Source: Ephemeroptericola cinctiostellae
Lineage (GTDB): Bacteria > Pseudomonadota > Gammaproteobacteria > Burkholderiales > Burkholderiaceae
Assembly (NCBI RefSeq): GCF_003339525.1
Contig: NZ_CP031124.1
Span: 2,356,001-2,420,000, forward strand
Reading direction: 5' to 3'
Length of the DNA stretch: 64,000 nt
In this document: positions 24,057-33,118 of the stretch, in pieces
Layout: each line of letters starts with the position of its first letter
Numbering within the stretch: the first letter of the stretch is position 1
The notes under the pieces: model-generated
Told to the model about the DNA's origin: nothing
The model's input: only the letters and a program-made list of their open reading frames with translations
Databases searched by the model: none
Made by a program: the position numbers and the translations under genes

Positions 24057-25392
24057 TCACTCTGCTTCTGATCGTGGCGTGACGTTTGAGCCACTCAAAA
24101 ATCAAGCTGCGATTGATTTTCTCAAGAAAAAATTGCCTGAAGTGACCAAGCACTGGGATGATTGGGTTGCGCCCAGCCACGCACATAGTTTTACCATCGC
24201 TGGCGCACCGAGCGTTGATTTTGTCAAGGATATGCAAGCGGCGTTGGTTGGCAATATTGAGCAAGGGTTGACGATTGCAGATTTTCGCAAGACATTCGAT
24301 GCCATTGTGAAGAAGTACGGCTGGTCATATAAAGGCGAGCGCGGTTGGCGTACTCGGGTCATTTATCAGACCAATATGCGGTCGGCTCGCATGGCGGCAA
24401 AGTGGCGCACAATTCAAGATAACAAAGATATTGCGCCATTCCTTGAGTATCTCTCTGTTTTGGACGGTAGGACGACTAAAAATTGCAAAGCATGGGACAA
24501 TTTAATATTGTCTGTTGATGATGAGTTTTGGAGCACACTCTATCCGCCAAACCACTGGGGATGCCGAGCCACAGTGCGGCAATTGAGTGCCGCATCGTTG
24601 AAACGAGAAGGTAAAGCCGTAGACTCGTCGCCAAATGTCAGCACACGGGACGTTCTCAATCCGAGTACTGGCGAGGTCTATCATAACGTCCCTCACGGCA
24701 TCTCGCCAGGATGGGATTACAATGTTGGGCAAGCATGGATTGCGCCTGATGTGTCTTTGGGTAAAAAATTGGCCAGATTGCCCCGTGAGTTGGCTGGTTC
24801 AGCGTATCAAAATCAAGTAAGTGATGGCTTTTTAAAGTCTGTAGATAAGTCGTGGCGTGCATTCAGAAGCAATGTTAAATCAACCCATGCCACCAATGCG
24901 ATCCAGTTCGTCGGTTTGGGCAATCACAAAGTTCAAGCTGCTTTAACAGATAAAGCCGAAACAATCATGGCCAAAACAGCGGAAATAAATGCAAAGCGCG
25001 CCGCAAGTCCAGTGAACAATTTGCCTCAACTCAAACATCCAGACCTTAACCCCGAGAGTTTAGCGATGGTTGCACCTGATTTTAAAGTTGACCATTTAGA
25101 AGGCATACACAAGGCTGGCTCATCATCTCAATGGAACGCAGAATGGATTGATTCGTTACCGTCTTTGCTGCATGATTATCAGGCGGTTTTATACGACACA
25201 GATGCTCAGGCGTTGGTGTATGTGACTAAAGCTCACAAGGATGGGCGATATGCAACTGCCTACGTTAATATTAACCAATCTAAAAAGAAAATGCTTGTTT
25301 CAAACTGGGTTAAGTCTCTCAATACAAAACCATTGCAGACCCTCAATGAACCACGCTTCATTATTTTGGACGGTAGTCTGTCTATAAAATAA
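24046..25392 (+). CDS. Mu F head morphogenesis protein with C-terminal nuclease-like domain
   Basis: This 448-residue protein has an N-terminal two-thirds that is the Mu F / SPP1 gp7 minor head protein: RTRVIYQTNMRSARMAAKW, FLEYLSVLDGRTTKNCKAWD and PPNHWGCRATVRQLS. The C-terminal ~110 residues (VDHLEGIHKAGSSSQWNAEWIDSLPSLLHDYQAVLYDTDAQALVYVTKAHKDGRYATAYVNI...) resemble the phage-fused barnase/EndoU/colicin/RelE-like (PBECR) nuclease domains. It starts at 24,046 with GAGG upstream and overlaps portal. This is the last gene of the right arm. Confidence 0.85.
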   Translation: MPNNHSASDRGVTFEPLKNQAAIDFLKKKLPEVTKHWDDWVAPSHAHSFTIAGAPSVDFVKDMQAALVGNIEQGLTIADFRKTFDAIVKKYGWSYKGERGWRTRVIYQTNMRSARMAAKWRTIQDNKDIAPFLEYLSVLDGRTTKNCKAWDNLILSVDDEFWSTLYPPNHWGCRATVRQLSAASLKREGKAVDSSPNVSTRDVLNPSTGEVYHNVPHGISPGWDYNVGQAWIAPDVSLGKKLARLPRELAGSAYQNQVSDGFLKSVDKSWRAFRSNVKSTHATNAIQFVGLGNHKVQAALTDKAETIMAKTAEINAKRAASPVNNLPQLKHPDLNPESLAMVAPDFKVDHLEGIHKAGSSSQWNAEWIDSLPSLLHDYQAVLYDTDAQALVYVTKAHKDGRYATAYVNINQSKKKMLVSNWVKSLNTKPLQTLNEPRFIILDGSLSIK

Positions 25393-25393
25393 A

Positions 25394-25418
25394 AAAGCCA
25401 GTAATAAATACTGGCTTT
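25394..25418. terminator. Stem-loop after Mu F gene
   Basis: A 10-bp perfect stem (AAAGCCAGTA/TACTGGCTTT) with a 5-base loop begins one base after the F stop codon. T-rich sequence follows on the minus strand and a weaker one on the plus strand, so it may act on transcripts from both sides at the prophage end. Confidence 0.7.
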
Positions 25419-25552
25419 GATTCGGTTGGGAGGTATGCCCAACGTATAACGAGGGATAAATCCGACGTCTCCGATCCAATTCTACGGTTACGAATCACGA
25501 ATGCAGTTTAATCCTGTTTTTAGCTTCGGTCAAGTTTAATTGCTATTTTTCT

Positions 25553-25651
25553 ATCAATATGTTGTCAATTTAATGGCAATTTCTCATCAATTAAATATCA
25601 ATACTTCATCAATATCCTATCAATTTGGCGTTAGATTTGTATCAAATTAAA
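25553..25651 (+). repeat. 11-bp helically phased repeat array at the prophage end
   Basis: Units begin at 25553, 25564, 25575, 25586, 25597, 25608, 25619 and, after one skipped unit, 25641. Each starts with (A/G)(T/G)CAA, most often ATCAAT, and lies exactly 11 bp after the previous one. Two further ATCAA copies at 25,735 and 25,743 are 8 bp apart. Such arrays suggest a transposase or architectural protein binding region at the phage end. No gene lies in 25,393-25,756. Confidence 0.75.
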
Positions 25652-25756
25652 TGCTTTTTAAAATACGTTTAAAAACCCTGTAAAGCCTTATTTATTGGGC
25701 ATTTTCGGGCTAAATTTACCCCAATTCATTTTGTATCAATCTATCAAGCCCCCCAC

Positions 25757-26704
25757 TTGAAGCACAACAAACTATTAAATAATTTACGGAATCGTCGCTG
25801 TAACCTAATATTACTAACCATGGCCGTCACTTCAACCGCAGCATTTGCACAGGCGCAAAATGTGAATACCATTCCTTTTAAAGTGAATCGTCAAGATACT
25901 CAATATTATGAAATTAATTTAAGTGATGCGCCTTCTGCTAACAATGTCATTTTCTTCATCAGTGGTTCGGGTTGCCAAAACATCAAAAATAAACTTTATG
26001 ATTACTTTAAACCGATACACAATAAATTCGATGGGGTGCTTTACAGCTTACAAAAAATAGGCGTCAATCAAGACAGTGATGACAGCACTTGCTCAAAAGA
26101 ATTTATAGAAAATGACTTTTTTGACGAGGTCGTCAAAGAACAAAATCTCTTTATTAAATCAATGTTGTCGGCTTTACCAATAAAGCCCAAACATGTGGTA
26201 TTGGTTGGAGCATCTGAAGGGGCTGTGGTGGCTGCAAAAATTGCGAACATGAACAACAGCATCACCAATCTCGGTTTAATCGGCAGCGGCGGCGACTCGT
26301 TGAGGAACAATCTACGCTTACTCTCAAAAGAAAGTTTTTTATTTAGAAACCCTGATGGTAAGTTTAAAGAGATTGAGGCAAACAAAGAATCCATCGACAA
26401 GACAATTTGGGGACATAGCTATAAATATTGGAATTCAATTTTGGACGTTAATGTTGGCGACTTGGTTTACTCTTTAAATATTCCTGTTGTTATTGCGATG
26501 GGAGAGAAAGACAAGAGCGTACCGATTGAATCACTCAAAAATCTTAAAAACAATTTGGAAAATCAAGATAAACACAATATTGAGATTAATATTTATCCGA
26601 ATGCAGATCACAAATTAATTGATCAATCCTTATCAAAATCGTATGGGTCTGATTTTTTAAATAAGCTACTTGACAGCTTAAAAAAACAAACAAAAAGCAT
26701 CTGA
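25757..26704 (+). CDS. Exported alpha/beta hydrolase, next to the prophage junction
   Basis: This 315-residue protein has a signal peptide (CNLILLTMAVTSTAAFAQAQ) and a serine hydrolase triad: nucleophile in VLVGASEGAVVAA, Asp in MGEKDKSVP and His in YPNADHKLI. The substrate is unknown. The TTG start at 25,757 has no ribosome site, lies within bases of the inferred phage end, and the frame stays open into phage DNA; the prophage may have removed the native start and promoter. An internal ATG (LLTM) would cut into the signal peptide. Confidence 0.7.
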   Translation: MKHNKLLNNLRNRRCNLILLTMAVTSTAAFAQAQNVNTIPFKVNRQDTQYYEINLSDAPSANNVIFFISGSGCQNIKNKLYDYFKPIHNKFDGVLYSLQKIGVNQDSDDSTCSKEFIENDFFDEVVKEQNLFIKSMLSALPIKPKHVVLVGASEGAVVAAKIANMNNSITNLGLIGSGGDSLRNNLRLLSKESFLFRNPDGKFKEIEANKESIDKTIWGHSYKYWNSILDVNVGDLVYSLNIPVVIAMGEKDKSVPIESLKNLKNNLENQDKHNIEINIYPNADHKLIDQSLSKSYGSDFLNKLLDSLKKQTKSI

Positions 26705-26716
26705 TCATCCATAAAA

Positions 26717-26743
26717 AATGAGCGCCACCCCGTGACGCTCATT
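26717..26743 (-). terminator. Intrinsic terminator of the ETF-QO gene
   Basis: An 8-bp stem (AATGAGCG/CGCTCATT) with an 11-base loop is followed leftward by a T-run. It lies between the convergent hydrolase and ETF-QO genes and may serve both. Confidence 0.75.
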
Positions 26744-26767
26744 GCGAACCCGCTCTCTGAAACACCA

Positions 26768-28417
26768 TCACATATTGGTGTAATTCGGCCCACCCGAACC
26801 TTCGGGTGTGACCCACACGATGTTTTGTGTCGGGTCCTTGATATCACACGTTTTGCAATGCACGCAGTTCTGCGCATTGATTTGCAAGCGTTGCTGGCCT
26901 GCGTTGTTGGCATCATCGACAAACTCGTACACGCCTGCTGGGCAATAACGTGACTCAGGCCCCGCGTACATCGCCAAATTCACATTCACAGGAACGGATG
27001 CGTCTTTTAAAGTCAAATGCGCAGGTTGGTTTTCCTCATGGTTTGTGTTGGACACGAACACCGATGACAAACGATCAAAGGTCAAGACATTGTCTGGTTT
27101 TGGATAATTGATTGGTGTGCATTGCGCGGCAGGCAACAGGCATTCATGGTCGGCTTTGGTGCGGTGTATCGTCCACGGAAACTTGCCGCCCAGGAGTTTT
27201 TGCTCGATGCCGGTCATCACAATCGCAGCGGTACGGCCTTTTTTGAACCATTGTTTAAAATTACGCGCTTTCCACAATTCTTCTTTCAACCATGATGCAT
27301 CAAATGCCGCTTCGTATTCAGGCAGCTCATCGCGCTCTCGCCCATTTTTAATGGCATCGGCAATCGCTTGCGCCGCCATCATGCCCGTCTTAATCGCGGC
27401 GTGTGAACCTTTGATGCGTGAGGCATTCAAAAAGCCCGCTTCACAGCCCACCAATACGCCACCTTTAAAGTACAGTTGCGGCAACGACAAGACGCCACCT
27501 GCCGTGATCGCACGTGCGCCATAACTCAGGCGTTTGCCGCCTTTGAGGAATTTGGCGATTTCAGGATGGGTTTTGTAGCGTTGAAATTCTTCAAACGGTG
27601 ACAAATATGGATTTTGATAATCCAAGCCCACCACCAAACCCAAGGCGATTTGATTGTTGTCCAAATGATATAAGAATGAACCGCCGTAAGTGTCGCTGTC
27701 CAACGGCCAGCCCGCCGTGTGCACCACCAAACCCTGTTTATGTTGCTCAGCAGGCACCTGCCAAATTTCTTTAATGCCAATGCCATACGCCTGCGGATCA
27801 CGGCCTTTGTTCAAATCAAACTTTTGCATCAATCGTTTACCCAAATGCCCACGCGCGCCTTCAGCAAACACCGTGTATTTGGCATGCAATTCCATCCCTG
27901 GTTGATACTGATCGGTCGGCTCACCGTCTTTGCCAATGCCCATATCGCCCGTGACCACGCCTTTAACCGCGCCATTGTCGTCGTACAAAATCTCAGCGGC
28001 TGAAAATCCAGGGTAAATTTCCACACCCAACGCATCCGCTTGCTCACCCATCCAACGGGCGACATTGGCGAGACTGACAATGTAGTTGCCGTGATTTTGA
28101 AAGCAATCAGGCAGCAGCCAACTGGGGGTCGATTTTGCGCCCGTTTCACTTAAAAACAAAAATTGATCTTCGGTCACTTCAACATTCAGCGGTGCACCCA
28201 GCTCTTTCCAGTTCGGAAACAATTCATTCATGGCAATCGGATCCATCACCGCACCCGACAAAACGTGTGCGCCGATTTCAGAACCTTTATCAATCAGACA
28301 CACGTTCAAATCTGCATTCAGCTGTTTCAGGTGAATCGCGCTCGCCAACCCAGCAGGGCCGCCGCCGACGATGAGAACGTCATATTCCATGATGTCGCGT
28401 TCGATTGTGGTGTCCAT
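26768..28417 (-). CDS. Electron transfer flavoprotein-ubiquinone oxidoreductase
   Basis: This 549-residue inner-membrane-associated flavoprotein passes electrons from ETF to ubiquinone during fatty acid and amino acid oxidation. The FAD-binding motif VLIVGGGPAGLASAIHL is at residues 14-30; the C-terminal 4Fe-4S domain has CPAGVYEF and NCVHCKTCDIKDPTQNIVWVTPEGSGGPNY. Length is normal. GGAG lies 5 bases before the ATG. It is divergent from scoAB, with a shared 234-bp control region. Confidence 0.96.
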   Translation of the reverse strand: MDTTIERDIMEYDVLIVGGGPAGLASAIHLKQLNADLNVCLIDKGSEIGAHVLSGAVMDPIAMNELFPNWKELGAPLNVEVTEDQFLFLSETGAKSTPSWLLPDCFQNHGNYIVSLANVARWMGEQADALGVEIYPGFSAAEILYDDNGAVKGVVTGDMGIGKDGEPTDQYQPGMELHAKYTVFAEGARGHLGKRLMQKFDLNKGRDPQAYGIGIKEIWQVPAEQHKQGLVVHTAGWPLDSDTYGGSFLYHLDNNQIALGLVVGLDYQNPYLSPFEEFQRYKTHPEIAKFLKGGKRLSYGARAITAGGVLSLPQLYFKGGVLVGCEAGFLNASRIKGSHAAIKTGMMAAQAIADAIKNGRERDELPEYEAAFDASWLKEELWKARNFKQWFKKGRTAAIVMTGIEQKLLGGKFPWTIHRTKADHECLLPAAQCTPINYPKPDNVLTFDRLSSVFVSNTNHEENQPAHLTLKDASVPVNVNLAMYAGPESRYCPAGVYEFVDDANNAGQQRLQINAQNCVHCKTCDIKDPTQNIVWVTPEGSGGPNYTNM

Positions 28418-28485
28418 GTGTGCTCCGAAAGAATAATTTAGTAAAGTTGTAGGATATTACCATATATGGCATCATACGCAAACAA

Positions 28486-28505
28486 AAAAGAACGATCGTT
28501 CTTTT
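28486..28505. promoter_or_regulatory. 20-bp perfect palindrome between ETF-QO and scoAB
   Basis: AAAAGAACGATCGTTCTTTT is a perfect palindrome, size and form typical of TetR-family operators that control fatty-acid or CoA-ester catabolism in proteobacteria. It lies 69 bp before the ETF-QO start and 147 bp before scoA. The regulator is not in the window. Confidence 0.6.
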
Positions 28506-28651
28506 ATTTAAATATACACTTGTTGAATGGATGCAACACCTTCATTGAGCTGCCAGCCAAAGCTTTGTTTAAAAATGTTTATCCATGCCACTTTTTAAGT
28601 TAATATGCCATTATCAATTTTTTATGCAGCGCAACAATTAAGGAGATTTGA

Positions 28652-29350
28652 ATGGCCAATAAAGTGTTTTCAAGTGCCCAAGCCGCATTGGCGGACATCG
28701 TACAAGATGGGCAAACCCTTGCTGTCGGTGGTTTCGGCCTGTGCGGGATTCCAGAAGCGCTAATTGCCGCACTGCGCGACACGGGCGTAAAAAATTTGAC
28801 ATGCATTTCCAACAATGCAGGTGTGGATGGTTTTGGCTTGGGCTTGCTGCTCGAAACCCGCCAAATCAAGAAAATGATTTCATCGTATGTGGGCGAAAAT
28901 AAAGAATTTGAACGCCAATACTTGGCGGATGAACTGGAGCTCGAATTCACACCACAAGGGACCTTGGCAGAGAAATTACGTGCTGGCGGTGCAGGCATTC
29001 CTGCATTTTTCACCAAAACGGGTGTGGGCACTTTGGTTGCAGAAGGTAAAGAAGTGCGTGAATTCAATGGCGAACAATACATCATGGAGCAAGCGCTCAC
29101 CGCAGACATCGCGCTGGTCAAAGCATGGAAAGCGGACAAATCAGGCAACTTAATTTTCCGTCGTACAGCACGCAATTTCAATCCGATGGTGGCCACAGCA
29201 GGTCGAATCACCGTGGTTGAGGTTGAGGAAATTGTTGAAAATGGCACGTTCGATCCCGATGCCGTGCACACGCCGGGGATTTTTGTGCAGCGCATTGTGC
29301 TCAATGCAACGCCTGAAAAACGAATCGAACAACGCACATTAAGCGCCTAA
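28652..29350 (+). CDS. scoA: 3-oxoacid CoA-transferase subunit A
   Basis: This 232-residue protein has the CoA-transferase family I alpha signature ([22 protein letters not shown], then [17 protein letters not shown] and [49 protein letters not shown]). Together with the B subunit it moves CoA between succinyl-CoA and acetoacetate, feeding ketone bodies into acetyl-CoA. AAGGAG precedes the ATG. Confidence 0.95.
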   Translation: MANKVFSSAQAALADIVQDGQTLAVGGFGLCGIPEALIAALRDTGVKNLTCISNNAGVDGFGLGLLLETRQIKKMISSYVGENKEFERQYLADELELEFTPQGTLAEKLRAGGAGIPAFFTKTGVGTLVAEGKEVREFNGEQYIMEQALTADIALVKAWKADKSGNLIFRRTARNFNPMVATAGRITVVEVEEIVENGTFDPDAVHTPGIFVQRIVLNATPEKRIEQRTLSA

Positions 29351-29383
29351 CTTTCATCAACACCCGATTTATTGGAGTCACCC

Positions 29384-30028
29384 ATGGCTTGGAACAAACA
29401 ACAAATGGCCGCACGTGCGGCACAAGAGCTTGAAGATGGTTTTTATGTCAACCTCGGCATTGGCTTGCCGACCTTGGTTGCAAATTTTGTCGATGAAGAC
29501 AAAGAAGTCTGGCTGCAATCCGAAAATGGCTTGCTTGGCATTGGCCCATTTCCAACTGAAGCAGAAGTCGATGCCGATTTGATCAATGCGGGCAAACAAA
29601 CCATCACCACTTTACCTGGCTCATCGGTCTTTTCATCCAGCGATTCATTCGCCATGATCCGTGGCGGCCATGTGAATTTATCAATTTTGGGTGCGATGCA
29701 AGTGTCCGAAAAAGGAGACCTGGCCAACTGGATGATTCCAGGCAAAATGGTCAAAGGCATGGGCGGTGCGATGGATTTGGTCGCTGGGGTGAAGCGTGTC
29801 ATTATCCTCATGGAACACACGGCCAAACGCAAAGATGGTTCTGGCGAGGACTTCAAAATTTTACCGACGTGCACATTGCCCTTGACGGGCGTGGGCGTGG
29901 TGGACCGCATCATCACCGACTTGGGTGTGTTGGATGTCACTGACGCGGGAATGAAAGTGATTGAACTTGCGCCTGACGTGACTTTTGAAGAGTTACAAAG
30001 TAAAACAGGCGTCACCTTGTTGGCATAA
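29384..30028 (+). CDS. scoB: 3-oxoacid CoA-transferase subunit B
   Basis: This 214-residue protein has the catalytic glutamate in [13 protein letters not shown] and the family blocks [56 protein letters not shown] and [24 protein letters not shown] start at ATG 29,384 with GGAG 6 bases upstream rather than at 29,372. It is encoded 33 bases after scoA in one operon. Confidence 0.95.
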   Translation: MAWNKQQMAARAAQELEDGFYVNLGIGLPTLVANFVDEDKEVWLQSENGLLGIGPFPTEAEVDADLINAGKQTITTLPGSSVFSSSDSFAMIRGGHVNLSILGAMQVSEKGDLANWMIPGKMVKGMGGAMDLVAGVKRVIILMEHTAKRKDGSGEDFKILPTCTLPLTGVGVVDRIITDLGVLDVTDAGMKVIELAPDVTFEELQSKTGVTLLA

Positions 30029-30048
30029 TGTCATCGCCGTTGTTCATC

Positions 30049-30080
30049 AAAAAAGCCATCGATCATCGATGGCTTTTTTA
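30049..30080 (+). terminator. Intrinsic terminator of scoAB
   Basis: A perfect stem AAAAAAGCCATCGAT / ATCGATGGCTTTTTT begins 21 bases after the scoB stop. It has both an A-run and a T-run and may act in both directions. Confidence 0.9.
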
Positions 30081-30217
30081 GTAATTGGAAATAGTTAAAA
30101 ATCATTTAAATCAATCTAAATTAACTCAGTCACATCATTTTATACATCTGTTTACAGCGGTTTCACTGGATATAAACGGATGGATGGATTGTTTTATATT
30201 TTGGCTTTATTTAGTCA

Positions 30218-30240
30218 GAAAAAAACCCATCATCGATGGG
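30218..30240 (-). terminator. Intrinsic terminator after RTX gene 1
   Basis: A CCCATC/GATGGG stem with short loop is followed leftward by a run of seven T. It ends the leftward RTX transcript 50 bases past its stop. Confidence 0.75.
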
Positions 30241-30290
30241 CTTCAAAAGAACACATAAATAATACGCATGGCATTCGGTCAATCAATCGA

Positions 30291-31409
30291 TTAACCCGCA
30301 CTGCTCCAGCTTGCTGCAATCACAGGTGACAATGTGGTGCTGTATGCCGTTGGCAAACTGGTTTGACCCGATGCAGGCGGTGAAAATGCCGACATGGCCG
30401 ATACCAAAGCCTCGACATTGCTGTTGTCTAAGGTATTGCCATTGACATCCTTAAAATCACTTTGGAATGCTGCATTTTCATACCAACGGGTGTAAGTCAC
30501 TTGGTTGCTGGTGCCGATCACACCCACAACCAAATCGGTGCTGCCCGATGCATGGCTGAACCACAATTGACTTGATTTCACACTGAACACGCTGACGTCA
30601 TTGTCTGCATACGATGTGCCCTTGACCGTGTCATTGCCAAATGAACCCAAGAAATTATAAGTGTCGTTGCCATCACCAGCATCCAACCAGTCGTTGCCAG
30701 CTCCACCCGTAAGCGAGTCATCACCAATGCCACCAGAGACCGTGTCGTTGCCAATGCCGCCGAACAGCACGTCGGCACCATCGCCACCACTCAACACATC
30801 GTTGCCGTAGCCACCATTCAGGTAGTCATCGCCAAGGCCGCCTTGTAAGGTGTCGTTACCCAAACCACCGTCTATACGGTCATTGCCCGCATCCCCTTTG
30901 AGAAGGTCATCACCGTCACCGCCCGTCAATGTGTCATCACCCGCATTGCCATTGATCTGATCGTCGCCTGAACCGCCTTTGAGCAAATCATTACCAGCAA
31001 AACCATACATCACATCGTTGTCTGCACCACCCGATAGGGTTTCATTGCCCGAACCACCGATGAGAAAATCGGTGCCATTACCGCCCATCAAATAGTTTGC
31101 CCCGTCTCCACCCATTAAAATGTCATTGCCATCGTCGCCTTTCAGCACATCATCACCTGCCGCGCCGATCAGTGTATCGGCACCTTGGTTGCCATTCATG
31201 GTGTCGTTGCCTGCTTTCCCCACAAGGATGTCGTCGCCCGCTCGACCAATCAGTTGACTGCCCTCGGCCAAGGCAGTCAAAATATCGGCAGCAGCCGTGC
31301 CATCGATAACACTGGCAGCTGTTGCAGTCAAGATGCTGTAATTGATGATGTTTTCCAGTGAGTCTTCAGCACCCAATGTCAGCTCATTTGTTGAGTCTGT
31401 TATAGCCAT
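30291..31409 (-). CDS. RTX calcium-binding secreted protein 1
   Basis: This protein of about 372 residues has, after a short N-terminal part, roughly residues 60-265 as tandem nonapeptide GGxGxDxLx-type repeats ([33 protein letters not shown]...) that bind calcium and form a beta-roll. A C-terminal ~110-residue domain ([37 protein letters not shown]) matches the cap of many RTX proteins. No N-terminal signal, so type I secretion is expected. Start 31,409 is preceded by AAAGGGA. No catalytic domain is visible. A close paralogue follows at 31,735. Confidence 0.88.
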   Translation of the reverse strand: MAITDSTNELTLGAEDSLENIINYSILTATAASVIDGTAAADILTALAEGSQLIGRAGDDILVGKAGNDTMNGNQGADTLIGAAGDDVLKGDDGNDILMGGDGANYLMGGNGTDFLIGGSGNETLSGGADNDVMYGFAGNDLLKGGSGDDQINGNAGDDTLTGGDGDDLLKGDAGNDRIDGGLGNDTLQGGLGDDYLNGGYGNDVLSGGDGADVLFGGIGNDTVSGGIGDDSLTGGAGNDWLDAGDGNDTYNFLGSFGNDTVKGTSYADNDVSVFSVKSSQLWFSHASGSTDLVVGVIGTSNQVTYTRWYENAAFQSDFKDVNGNTLDNSNVEALVSAMSAFSPPASGQTSLPTAYSTTLSPVIAASWSSAG

Positions 31410-31655
31410 GATTATCCCTTTGATTAAAGTCAAATTAAAATTAAAGTTAAGGAAATGCAAAATGAGCCCGCCTGAAATGCTTCTGCAACATAAAAACAAG
31501 CAGAGAACCTCGCAAACATTCACCTGAATCGCATGATTTTATTTAATTTTCCTGAGGGTTTTCCTCATCAAAAATTCAACTTAAATCACAAATCACAAAA
31601 GAGATGCGAAGTGTCATTCCAATAAAGGTCTTTCCCACATTTCCTTAACAAGCAA

Positions 31656-31690
31656 AAAAGCAACACCACAATAACTTGTGCTGTTGCCAC
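31656..31690 (-). terminator. Imperfect terminator after RTX gene 2
   Basis: On the minus strand GCAACAGCACAA pairs with TTGTGGTGTTGC with one mismatch, followed by a T-run, 45-80 bases past the RTX 2 stop. Confidence 0.6.
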
Positions 31691-31734
31691 CAAGCAGCAT
31701 TGACCGCCGCGCAGTTCTCAATTTTTATACCCAT

Positions 31735-32754
31735 TTACATCCAGTTGGCTGCAATCACTGGACTCAAAGCCGTGTTATAGGCAGTGGGCAAGCTGGTTTG
31801 GCCTGCGGCAGGCGGCGTAAATGCAGCCATTGCCGACACCAAAGACTCCACTTTGCTGTTGTCTAACGATTTGCCATTGACATCCATGAAATCACCTTGA
31901 AACAAGGTATTTTCATACCAACGGGTATACGTCACTTGATTGCTCGTGCCGATCACACCAACCACCAAACTGGTGCTCCCAGCCGCATGGCTGAACCACA
32001 ACTGACTGGCACTGACACTGAACACACTCGCATCAACGTCACTGAAAGATGTGCCTTTGACCGTATCGCTACCAAAAGAACCCAAGAATTTGTAAGTGTC
32101 GTCACCAGCCCCACCATCCAGCCAATCGTTGCCTGCACCACCATAAATCACATCGGCACCATTACCGCCAGAAACAACATCATCCCCTGTGCCGCCGTAC
32201 AGCACGTCAGCGCCATCGCCGCCACTCAAGACATCATCACCAGCCCCACCATTCAGGAAGTCACTGCCAGCGCCCCCTTGCAAAGTGTCATTGCCCAAAC
32301 CACCATCCAAGCTGTCATCCCCCAAATCACCTTTGATGAAATCATCGCCCGTACCACCCGCCATGGTGTCATTACCAGCATTGCCATTCATCACATCATT
32401 GCCAGCACCGCCGCGGAGTACATCATCGCCAGAAAGACCGACAAGCGTGTCATCGCCTTTGGCGCCAGACAAAGTATCATCGCCCGCTCCACCATTCAAT
32501 GAATCGGCCCCATTACCACCCATCAAGTAATCGTCGCCTGCACCGCCGCTAATGACATCGGCGCCAGCATCCCCTTTTAGGACATCGTCACCTGCACCAC
32601 CTTTAATGGCATCCGCCCCTTGATTGCCGTTCACCGTGTCGTCACCCGCACCACCTGTGATGCTGTCACTCCCTGCGCGACCAATCAGCTGTGTGTCACC
32701 AGAACCAGCCATCAATGTGTCGTTGCCAGATGTACCATCAATAATTGTTGCCAT
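31735..32754 (-). CDS. RTX calcium-binding secreted protein 2 (paralogue)
   Basis: This 339-residue protein has about 24 Gly/Asp-rich nonapeptide repeats starting near residue 8 and the same C-terminal domain as RTX protein 1 ([38 protein letters not shown]...). The last ~110 residues are nearly identical in pattern between the two, showing a tandem duplication, while RTX 1 has an extra ~45-residue N-terminus. Start ATG 32,754 follows GGGAGG. Likely a secreted matrix or adhesin protein. Confidence 0.88.
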   Translation of the reverse strand: MATIIDGTSGNDTLMAGSGDTQLIGRAGSDSITGGAGDDTVNGNQGADAIKGGAGDDVLKGDAGADVISGGAGDDYLMGGNGADSLNGGAGDDTLSGAKGDDTLVGLSGDDVLRGGAGNDVMNGNAGNDTMAGGTGDDFIKGDLGDDSLDGGLGNDTLQGGAGSDFLNGGAGDDVLSGGDGADVLYGGTGDDVVSGGNGADVIYGGAGNDWLDGGAGDDTYKFLGSFGSDTVKGTSFSDVDASVFSVSASQLWFSHAAGSTSLVVGVIGTSNQVTYTRWYENTLFQGDFMDVNGKSLDNSKVESLVSAMAAFTPPAAGQTSLPTAYNTALSPVIAANWM

Positions 32755-33118
32755 GATATTAACCTCCCAGTTAAATTTAAAACATCACAAAAAATTGTCA
32801 ATCGATTCACAGTGGGCTTGTGAAGTCAGTCAAAAGAATCAACAACACCCACACATATAATATACTCCAAAATATACAAAATAATTGTTTTTTATAGATT
32901 TTCAACAAATATTTTAATCATATGGAAAATCATTGAATTTTGGCTCAAATTGAGATTAAACCTAAGAAATAAATTTCAATTCACTTAATAACTATTTGAT
33001 TTATTTACAATAAAATTATTTTCTGTAAAAAGAACAAACCTATTATTCACTATTGAGATAGTGTTTATTAAAAAATAAAAAACAACATATTTGACAATCT
33101 ATTTTTAAATATATAAAT
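32755..33118. other. AT-rich intergenic region
   Basis: This gap upstream of RTX gene 2 is strongly AT-rich with many short A- and T-tracts. It must hold the RTX 2 promoter and the end of the exopolysaccharide operon. I see no clear hairpin terminator or open frame. The composition would suit binding by H-NS-type silencers. Confidence 0.5.

Larger units (their letters stand above)
1..25755. mobile_element. Mu-like (BcepMu-type) transposable prophage, left end outside window
   Basis: The region carries a DDE transposase, a MuB-like ATPase, the BcepMu gp16-family protein, GemA, a Mor-like activator, Mu-type head genes (portal DUF935, F, protease, capsid, gp36, gpG, gp37) and a lysis cassette. 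The left arm is transcribed leftward from about 14.5 kb and the right arm rightward. Each function occurs once, so this is one phage rather than two remnants. The right boundary is inferred: repeats stop near 25,750 and a host gene starts at 25,757. A CA dinucleotide at 25,754-25,755 would fit the TG...CA ends of this transposon class. The left boundary is not in the window. Confidence 0.92.

Noticed and set aside
25440..25510. tRNA-like or att-tRNA sequence with GGTTACGAATC near the prophage end
   Set aside because: The T-arm likeness is only partial (no TTCRA loop), and no acceptor, D-arm or anticodon stem can be folded around it.
25553..25651. CRISPR array
   Set aside because: Units are only 11 bp with no separate spacers and no cas genes are present; it is a phased repeat, not a CRISPR.
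31897..32502. 201-residue plus-strand frame opposite RTX gene 2
   Set aside because: Ile/Thr-rich periodic sequence produced by the opposite strand of the RTX nonapeptide repeats.
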